From: an uncultured Saprospiraceae bacterium
GTDB taxonomy: Bacteria > Bacteroidota > Bacteroidia > Chitinophagales > Saprospiraceae
DNA length: 39,365 bases
Direction of reading: 5' to 3'
Assembly (NCBI GenBank): GCA_937872405.1
Contig: CALMSP010000317.1
Span: forward strand, 1 to 39,365
Numbering within the stretch: position 1 is the first letter of the stretch; each line of letters opens with the position of its first letter. Shown here piece by piece: positions 33,894 to 39,365 of the stretch. A program made the position numbers and the translations under genes. Under the pieces are notes generated by a model. The model saw only the letters and a list, made by a program, of their open reading frames with translations. It searched no databases and was not told where the DNA came from.

Positions 33894-33937
33894 ATCGAAG
33901 CTGCCTCGCACCAAGCAAAGCAGCTTCGATTTTTTTT
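33894..33937 (+). terminator. Strong Rho-independent terminator
   Basis: ATCGAAGCTGC (33894-33904) pairs perfectly with GCAGCTTCGAT (33920-33930) and is followed by a run of T (33931-33937). A second hairpin, ATCATCT/AGATGAT (33870-33889), stands just before it. The preceding gene ends at 33808, so the transcript has a structured tail of about 125 bases. No gene is seen between 33938 and 34097. Confidence 0.8.
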
Positions 33938-34051
33938 GTAAATGCACATATTTATAGCATTGAATGAACAGTAAACCCACTTTATTCGTTCAAAAATGGA
34001 AGTTTGTCCAAATAATTCTGGCGTTCAGGAGTGGATATAGAACTTCGCCAA

Positions 34052-34059
34052 TATCTTTA
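34052..34059 (+). promoter_or_regulatory. Possible -7 element for the M16 operon
   Basis: TATCTTTA, one mismatch from TAnnTTTG, lies 38 bases before the ATG at 34098. The upstream box is poor. Confidence 0.25.
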
Positions 34060-34097
34060 TTACATTTTTAAAATTTTAAATAAAAATACGACGCTTT

Positions 34098-35522
34098 ATG
34101 AAACTGAAATGGTTATTACTATCTTTATGTCTGTTGATAGCTGGAGCAGCAGTGGCGCAGAAAAAACCCGCCCCAGCTAAGAAAACCACACCCGCTACCA
34201 AAAAGGAGATTCCCGCCAAGGCCAAAGCCGCACCTGTTGAAAAAGAACCCGAACAACCTGCCAGTAAAATTGAATTTACGGAATACACGCTCGATAACGG
34301 CTTGCATGTCATCTTACATCAAGACAGAAGCACGCCTATTGTGGCCGTCACTATCATGTACCATGTAGGCTCTAAAAATGAAAAACCGGATCGCACCGGA
34401 TTTGCCCATTTTTTTGAGCATTTGCTCTTCGAAGGCTCGGAAAATATAGCACGCAGCGAATTTGACAAGTACATCCAACGCGCTGGTGGCGAATTGAATG
34501 CCAATACCTCTTGGGATCGCACCTTTTATCATGAAGTATTACCATCCAATCAATTAGAACTGGGACTTTGGCTCGAATCCGAACGCCTGTTGCACGCTAA
34601 AGTGGATCAAAAAGGCATTGAAACACAGCGCGAAGTGGTGAAAGAAGAACGTCGCCAGCGCGTGGACAACCAGCCTTATGGCTCCCTGCTGGAAGAAATG
34701 TTCAAGCGTGCCTACCAACAGCACCCATATCGCTGGCCCATTATCGGTTACATGGAACACTTAGATGCAGCACAGGAAGCTGATTATGTCAATTTTTACA
34801 AAGATTTCTACGTGCCGGAAAATGCAATCCTCTCCATCGCTGGCGACATCAATATGGAGCAGACGAAGCAACTCATTCAAAAATATTTTGGCTCCATTCC
34901 GAAAGGGAAAAAACCAGTTTACCGCCCCAATATTGTAGAGCCACCGCTGGAAAAAGAAATCCGTGATACCGTCTATGATAATGTACAACTAACTGCCGTA
35001 GTGCAGGGCTACCGCATCCCAGCGCAAGGCACAGAAGATTTCTATGCTGTGAGTATGCTGGGCACGTTGTTGTCAGGTGGTGAAAGTTCGCGCCTCTATC
35101 GTGCATTGGTGGATGAGCAACAGAAAGCCCTATTTGTTGGCAATTTTCCATTGGACATGGAAGACCCCGGTCTATCCCTCGTTTTTGGTATTTCCAATAT
35201 TGGCATTGATCCAAAAGACATGGAAAACAGTATAGATGCTGAGATTGAAAAAGTGCAGCAAGCACTTGTTGGCGAAGCAGAATTTCAAAAACTGCGCAAC
35301 CAAATGGAAAGCCAGTTCATCACGCGCAACTCCTCCATGCTGGGTATTGCCGAAAATTTAGCGAACTACAAAATGTATTACGGCGATGCCAATTTGATTA
35401 ATACCGAACTCGACCGCTACATGCGCGTGACGCGCGAAGATATTCAGCGGGTGGCGAAAAAATATTTCCACAAGGATAATCGCGTGGTGCTGTATTACTT
35501 GCCAAAATCGGCGCAACCTTAA
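34098..35522 (+). CDS. Exported M16 zinc metallopeptidase, catalytic subunit
   Basis: This 474-aa protein has a signal peptide (1-20, ending GAAVAQ) followed by a Lys/Pro/Ala-rich linker to about residue 55. The M16 domain carries the inverted zinc motif HFFEH (104-108) and the distal Glu in VVKEERRQRVDNQPYG (Glu183/184). ANTSWDRTFYHEVLPS is also typical. The C-terminal non-catalytic M16 half extends to about 470. It should act in the periplasm on peptides or unfolded chains. The inactive partner begins 40 bp downstream, the common arrangement for heterodimeric M16B proteases. Confidence 0.93.
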   Translation: MKLKWLLLSLCLLIAGAAVAQKKPAPAKKTTPATKKEIPAKAKAAPVEKEPEQPASKIEFTEYTLDNGLHVILHQDRSTPIVAVTIMYHVGSKNEKPDRTGFAHFFEHLLFEGSENIARSEFDKYIQRAGGELNANTSWDRTFYHEVLPSNQLELGLWLESERLLHAKVDQKGIETQREVVKEERRQRVDNQPYGSLLEEMFKRAYQQHPYRWPIIGYMEHLDAAQEADYVNFYKDFYVPENAILSIAGDINMEQTKQLIQKYFGSIPKGKKPVYRPNIVEPPLEKEIRDTVYDNVQLTAVVQGYRIPAQGTEDFYAVSMLGTLLSGGESSRLYRALVDEQQKALFVGNFPLDMEDPGLSLVFGISNIGIDPKDMENSIDAEIEKVQQALVGEAEFQKLRNQMESQFITRNSSMLGIAENLANYKMYYGDANLINTELDRYMRVTREDIQRVAKKYFHKDNRVVLYYLPKSAQP

Positions 35523-35562
35523 AAAGGGGTTGATTATTACATAAAATTAAAATTTTGACATA

Positions 35563-37647
35563 ATGAAAAAAATATTTTCTATCATATCACTGTTTTTATT
35601 GCTCTGTGTGTCAATGCAAGCGCAAGAAGATTTTCGGAAGCAAGCACCCGCACCCGGCCCAGCGCCTAAAATTCAAATGGGCGATTATGAGCAGTTTCAA
35701 CTACCTAATGGGCTGAAAATCATTGTAGTAGAAAACAGAAAACTACCGCGCGTATCCTTTGAATTGTTTGTGGATGTGCCACCAATGAAAGAAGGCGATA
35801 TTGCTGGCGCTGCCGACATGGCAGGTCAACTACTAAAAACGGGTACAACAATCAAAACGAAAGCACAAATTGACGAAGCCATAGATTTTATTGGCGCATC
35901 ATTGAGCACCAGCGCTAATGGCATGCGTGGCACCGCACTTACGCGCCATCGCGATAAGCTCTTAGAAATCATGGCGGATATTTTATATAATCCGGCGTTC
36001 CCGCAAGATGAATTCGAAAAGCTTAAAAAACAAACGCTATCGGGGCTGGCCAGCAACAAGGATAACCCCAACGCCATTGCTAACAACGTAGCGCGCGTCA
36101 TGCGTTATGGCAAAAACCACCCTTATGGCGAACTGACTACAGAGGCTACCGTGGAAAATATCAAGCTGGAAGATTGCAAAAAATATTATCAAACGTATTT
36201 CAAGCCAAACATTAGTTATTTAGTTATCGTAGGCGATATTACACCCGCCAATGCAAAAGCGCTCGCGGAAAAATACTTTGGTAAATGGCAACGTGGCGAC
36301 GTGAAAAGCGAAACCTTCGAAAAGCCAAGCAAACCTGGCATAGCAAAAGTTGATTTTGTCAATAAAACGGGCGCCGTGCAGTCGGTCATTAATATCACCT
36401 ACCCAGTAGATATGCGTCCTGGTGCACCCGATGTCATCAAAGCCAGTGTGGCCAATACGCTGTTGGGCGGATTTTTTAGTAGCCGCCTCAATGCCAACAT
36501 CCGCGAGGATAAAGGCTACTCTTATGGCGTGTACGCTCAGCTCTCACCTGATCGGGAAATTGGCTTTTTCAATGCTGGGGGCAGCGTGCGCCACGAAGTA
36601 ACCGACAGCGCACTCATCGAATTTTTGTATGAAATGAAACGCCTCGGCGAACAGCGCGTACCCGATTCGGAAATGGGCTTGGTGAAAAGCGTAATGACTG
36701 GCAACTTTGCCCGCAGCCTCGAACAGCCAGCTACCGTAGCCCGCTATGCGCTCAACACTGCTCGATACAATTTGCCGGAGGATTATTACCCGACTTACTT
36801 AGAGCGCCTCAGTAAAGTTAGTGCTGATGATGTAATGGAAATGGCAAAAAAATACATCACACCGGATAATGCGCACATCGTAATTGTTGGTAATAAAGAT
36901 GCAACTGCTGATAAGCTGACACGCTTTGCCACTAGCAATAAGGTTGATTTCTACGATTATTATGGTAATAAAATTGAAATCAGCAGCGCTACAGTGCCCG
37001 TAGGCCTTACTGCTGAGCAGGTTATTGAAAATTACCTTGCAGCCATTGGCGGGCGCGACAAACTTGCTGCCGTGCAGGATATCAAAATCAAAATGAGCAC
37101 CTTAGTGCAAGGCATGTCACTCGAAAGCATCATGCAACAAAAAGCGCCTAATAAGCTATCCATGAGCGTAATGATGGGCGGCATGGCTATGCAAGAACAA
37201 AAATATGATGGTAAAAAAGGCTTGATTTCGCAAATGGGACAGAAGCAAGTATTGGAAGGCAAAGACCTCGAAAGCATGAAAGAAGAAGCCCTACTCTTTC
37301 CAGAAAGTCATTTCAAAAAAATGGGCTACAAACTGACACTCAAAGGTTTGGATCAGGTGGAGGGCAAAAAAGCCTATCAGGTAGAAGCCGAATCGCCAGC
37401 GGGCATTAAGAAAACGCATTATTTTGATGTTGAAACTGGCCTAAAAATTCGTTCCATCAGTGTACTGGAAGCTGCTGGCAACAGTACCAGCATAATGAAT
37501 GACTACGCGGACTATAAGGAAGTGGATGGTATTAAAATACCTTACACCGTCACCGTCATAGGTGCTGCTCCGTTCCCGCTCAAATCGGAAGTGACCAGCG
37601 TTGAAATCAATAAAGGCATTCAGGACACTATATTCGCGGTAGAATAA
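35563..37647 (+). CDS. Non-catalytic M16 partner with C-terminal lipoprotein-sorting-like domain
   Basis: This 694-aa protein has a signal peptide (1-20, ending SMQAQ). The M16 fold spans about 35-460 and lacks HxxEH: the corresponding stretch reads GAADMAGQLLKTGT. It keeps the Arg/Tyr substrate-binding region in NIREDKGYSYGVYAQ near residue 315, as expected for the inactive half of an M16B heterodimer. From about 480, IENYLAAIGGRDKLAAVQDI starts an extra beta-rich domain of about 210 residues (KKAYQVEAESPAGIKKTHYF, then TGLKIRSISVLE) resembling LolA/outer-membrane lipoprotein-sorting folds. It probably dimerises with the preceding catalytic subunit. Confidence 0.9.
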   Translation: MKKIFSIISLFLLLCVSMQAQEDFRKQAPAPGPAPKIQMGDYEQFQLPNGLKIIVVENRKLPRVSFELFVDVPPMKEGDIAGAADMAGQLLKTGTTIKTKAQIDEAIDFIGASLSTSANGMRGTALTRHRDKLLEIMADILYNPAFPQDEFEKLKKQTLSGLASNKDNPNAIANNVARVMRYGKNHPYGELTTEATVENIKLEDCKKYYQTYFKPNISYLVIVGDITPANAKALAEKYFGKWQRGDVKSETFEKPSKPGIAKVDFVNKTGAVQSVINITYPVDMRPGAPDVIKASVANTLLGGFFSSRLNANIREDKGYSYGVYAQLSPDREIGFFNAGGSVRHEVTDSALIEFLYEMKRLGEQRVPDSEMGLVKSVMTGNFARSLEQPATVARYALNTARYNLPEDYYPTYLERLSKVSADDVMEMAKKYITPDNAHIVIVGNKDATADKLTRFATSNKVDFYDYYGNKIEISSATVPVGLTAEQVIENYLAAIGGRDKLAAVQDIKIKMSTLVQGMSLESIMQQKAPNKLSMSVMMGGMAMQEQKYDGKKGLISQMGQKQVLEGKDLESMKEEALLFPESHFKKMGYKLTLKGLDQVEGKKAYQVEAESPAGIKKTHYFDVETGLKIRSISVLEAAGNSTSIMNDYADYKEVDGIKIPYTVTVIGAAPFPLKSEVTSVEINKGIQDTIFAVE

Positions 37648-37674
37648 GCCAACTCAAGATATTACATTTTCAGG

Positions 37675-37718
37675 CAAGCGGTTTGGAACGTTCGTTCTCC
37701 AAACCGCTTGTTATTTTT
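37675..37718 (+). terminator. Strong Rho-independent terminator of the M16 operon
   Basis: CAAGCGGTTTGG (37675-37686) pairs perfectly with CCAAACCGCTTG (37699-37710), twelve base pairs around a 12-base loop, followed by TTATTTTT. It lies 28 bases after the stop at 37647. Confidence 0.9.
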
Positions 37719-37805
37719 GGTATTTACAATTTATTTAATTTTTTTTAATATCAAAAAGAACGAAAATTGCCCTTGTCATCGTTTGTGTTTTCAAAATTAC
37801 AAACT

Positions 37806-38609
37806 ATGCAAAAAGTAGCTGCCCTTGTCTTGTTTATTAGTATCGTACTATTCCAAGTACCTGCCCAAGCCCAAGAACCCCGTTATGCTAAAGGCACTTT
37901 GGGAATTACCGATGCCAATCTTATTGACCAATTGATGCTTACGGTGGATGGTATCGGCGGCAATGCCCGCGATCTATTGCAACAGCAAAGCGTAAAACCA
38001 TACATGATGCCCGTACGCAAGCTGGGCACACGCGGCGCCGATTGGAGCTACGCACTGGCTTCCTGCCTGGAGTTTTATGTGAATCTCGACCAGAACTACA
38101 AACTCAACCTCAGCCCGGATTATATTGCTCTCAATCTGGAAAATGCCAATCGAACGGTTAGCTTGGTGGAAGCCTTTCGCTTTCTGGTAGAGCAGGGCAC
38201 GGTCAATGCTGCCATTGTACCTTATGATGCGCGTACCCTAACCGACGCTGTGTATTCCACCCAAAAATTTAGAATTAATAACTATCTGCATATTTTTCGT
38301 GAAGAAACACCTGGGCGCCAGCGCGTGTATGAAGCCCGCAAAGCACTTATGAAAGGTAATCCGGTGCTGATAGAGCTTCGCGCACCCGAAACGATCAAAA
38401 ATTTTAATGGTAAAACCTGGAGCAGTAATGAAACTGGTACCGTGCAGGTGTCGCTTGTGATTGTCAGCTATAATGAAATAGAACGTGCCTTTGAGGTGAT
38501 GAGCTGTTGGGGTAGAACTTGGGGTACGAATGGTTATGCTTGGATTGATTATGATACATTTGGTAAATATGCTGCAAATGGTTATGTCATTTTACCAGAG
38601 CGACCATGA
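37806..38609 (+). CDS. Exported papain-fold protein lacking the catalytic triad
   Basis: The 267-aa reading starts at ATG 37806 with signal peptide VAALVLFISIVLFQVPAQAQ; an upstream TTG at 37767 would put 13 residues before it. The layout is that of C1 peptidases: GTRGADWSYALASCLEF (75-90) corresponds to the QGxCGSCWAFS region, LVEAFRFLVEQGTV to the central domain, and VSLVIVSYNE plus MSCWGRTWGTNGYAWI (232-247) to the His and Asn regions. The active Cys is Asp79, His becomes Val215 and Asn becomes Ser233. It should not be a cysteine protease and may bind peptides or glycans. It ends seven bases from the convergent gmhB gene. Confidence 0.8.
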   Translation: MQKVAALVLFISIVLFQVPAQAQEPRYAKGTLGITDANLIDQLMLTVDGIGGNARDLLQQQSVKPYMMPVRKLGTRGADWSYALASCLEFYVNLDQNYKLNLSPDYIALNLENANRTVSLVEAFRFLVEQGTVNAAIVPYDARTLTDAVYSTQKFRINNYLHIFREETPGRQRVYEARKALMKGNPVLIELRAPETIKNFNGKTWSSNETGTVQVSLVIVSYNEIERAFEVMSCWGRTWGTNGYAWIDYDTFGKYAANGYVILPERP

Positions 38610-38616
38610 TGTCTAA

Positions 38617-39147
38617 TCATAGTTGTAATAAATAATCTGCAAAATGCGCCAGCGAATCAAATCGCCAATCGGTGTGCGGTGGCACATTCAACTCCTTGGA
38701 TATGAATACTTTACGCATACCAATCCGATGACCAAACTCCATATCTGAAGGCATATCGCCTACGATAATGGAATGAGAGAAATTAATTTCTGGAAAATCA
38801 GACTGTGCCTGCAAGGCCATACCAATACTCGGCTTCCGGCAGTTGCAATGATCGCTACGCAAGTGCGGACAGTGATACACGCGGTCAATTCGGCCACCTG
38901 CTAGTATCATTTCCTGCACCATCAAATAGTGTATGTTTTGTAAATCCGCTTCCGACATGAGACCTTTTCCAATACCCTGTTGGTTCGTGACCACTATTAT
39001 TCTATCAAAATGGTTGGCACAATGTGCAATAGCCTCCAAAACACCGAGTTCAAACTGAAATGCCGACCAGTTCCGGACATAATCATCCGACAATCGCCGA
39101 TTAATAACTCCGTCGCGATCTAAAAAAAGTGTCCAATTTTTGTTCAT
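38617..39147 (-). CDS. gmhB: D-glycero-D-manno-heptose-1,7-bisphosphate 7-phosphatase (GmhB)
   Basis: The 176-aa reading starts at ATG 39147; a TTG at 39159 is in frame. It is an HAD-superfamily enzyme of the HisB-N/GmhB group: nucleophile loop WTLFLDRDGVINRR with DxD, IIVVTNQQGIGKG (Thr-Asn of motif II), and the zinc-binding YHCPHLRSDHCNCRKP. The terminal acidic motif is in SIIVGDMPSDMEFG. GmhB removes the 7-phosphate in ADP-heptose synthesis. Together with gmhA at 12344 this indicates a heptose pathway, though the nucleotidyltransferase HldE is not in the window. It lies 26 bp downstream of a membrane-protein gene on the same strand. Confidence 0.88.
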   Translation of the reverse strand: MNKNWTLFLDRDGVINRRLSDDYVRNWSAFQFELGVLEAIAHCANHFDRIIVVTNQQGIGKGLMSEADLQNIHYLMVQEMILAGGRIDRVYHCPHLRSDHCNCRKPSIGMALQAQSDFPEINFSHSIIVGDMPSDMEFGHRIGMRKVFISKELNVPPHTDWRFDSLAHFADYLLQL

Positions 39148-39173
39148 AATAATACCCAAAAGACGAAATTATA

Positions 39174-39365
39174 TTATAACAACTTACGCCAAATATTTAG
39201 TAACAATATCGTACCAACCAACGCTACAACGGTAGCTATGATAGCTGCTAAAATATTGTTATAAATCCAAAAACCGGTACTAAATAAAGCGGCATACACT
39301 GTGATGCAGGCAATGAGCATACAGGCAATTTCGAGCGGCAGCTTACCTGCTTGTATTTCAGTGGG
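39174..39365 (-). CDS. C-terminal end of a membrane protein (partial), possibly a transporter
   Basis: The minus strand is open from the window edge to the TAA at 39174-39176, giving 63 residues. They contain two hydrophobic helices: CMLIACITVYAALFSTGFWI and AAIIATVVALVGTILLLNIW, with a basic end (WRKLL). The pattern resembles the tail of sodium/solute symporters, which often end in a Trp-containing helix, but too little is visible to be sure. The gmhB start lies 26 bases downstream, so the two may be co-transcribed. Confidence 0.5.
   Translation of the reverse strand, partial: PTEIQAGKLPLEIACMLIACITVYAALFSTGFWIYNNILAAIIATVVALVGTILLLNIWRKLL

Noticed and set aside
37712-37719. TATTTTTG as a -7 element for the papain-like gene.
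   Set aside because: It is the T run of the strong M16 terminator, and no -33 box lies at a proper distance.

Overview
The window looks like a chromosomal segment of a Bacteroidota bacterium, perhaps from the Saprospiria/Chitinophagia side of the phylum, although no marker fixes the family. Supporting evidence is a type IX secretion (T9SS) C-terminal sorting domain, several -7 elements of the phylum-specific TAnnTTTG type, start regions that mostly lack strong Shine-Dalgarno sequences, a bacillithiol-reductase-like flavoprotein, and paired periplasmic M16 proteases. Most genes are ordinary housekeeping or envelope genes. I see no rRNA, tRNA, CRISPR array, phage or intact insertion sequence.

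Layout. 1-4.6 kb: end of an unknown gene, cutA, a small envelope protein, a PfkB sugar kinase, a TolB-like propeller lipoprotein and a membrane protein. 4.6-7.2 kb: rimM, an orphan OmpR-type response regulator, and a tight two-gene unit of a carrier-protein-like ORF (Ser replaced by Thr) and an unrecognised 200-aa protein, whose stop codon abuts a 162-bp MITE. 7.2-13.9 kb: fumarylacetoacetase, a four-gene glycosyltransferase cluster (GT2, DUF6624, GT4, membrane protein), gmhA and a 3-hydroxyacyl-CoA dehydrogenase. 13.9-23.1 kb (minus strand): type II NADH dehydrogenase, an S4 protein, a large T9SS-exported PA-domain protein, smc and a polyprenyl synthase. 23.3-26.7 kb: a single-domain response regulator, a REC-PAS-degenerate-kinase-REC protein and a YpdA-like reductase. 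26.8-30.1 kb (minus): a 1076-aa two-ATPase Clp-like protein with an unusual C-terminus. 30.4-39.4 kb: a GNAT enzyme, DUF486 and other small membrane proteins, a secreted beta-sandwich protein, a GGCT-like enzyme, a YkuK-type RNase H-fold protein, an active/inactive M16 pair, a papain-fold pseudoenzyme, gmhB, and the end of a membrane protein.

The most unusual object is the AAA+ gene at 26840-30070. Its second ATPase ring is ClpB-like, but the first ring lacks Walker B acids, both pore loops depart from the Clp pattern, and the C-terminal third resembles the PCRF region of class I peptide-chain release factors without the catalytic GGQ domain. This suggests an ATPase that acts on ribosomes or translation complexes rather than a general disaggregase. 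That function is inference.

Three other proteins keep a recognisable fold but have lost catalytic or modification residues: the carrier protein at 6168, the kinase-like protein at 23773 and the papain-like protein at 37806. The window also holds three copies of a roughly 53-100 bp dispersed AT-rich repeat, one of which ends on the start codon of the sugar kinase. gmhA and gmhB both belong to heptose synthesis for lipopolysaccharide, which fits the glycosyltransferase cluster next to gmhA.
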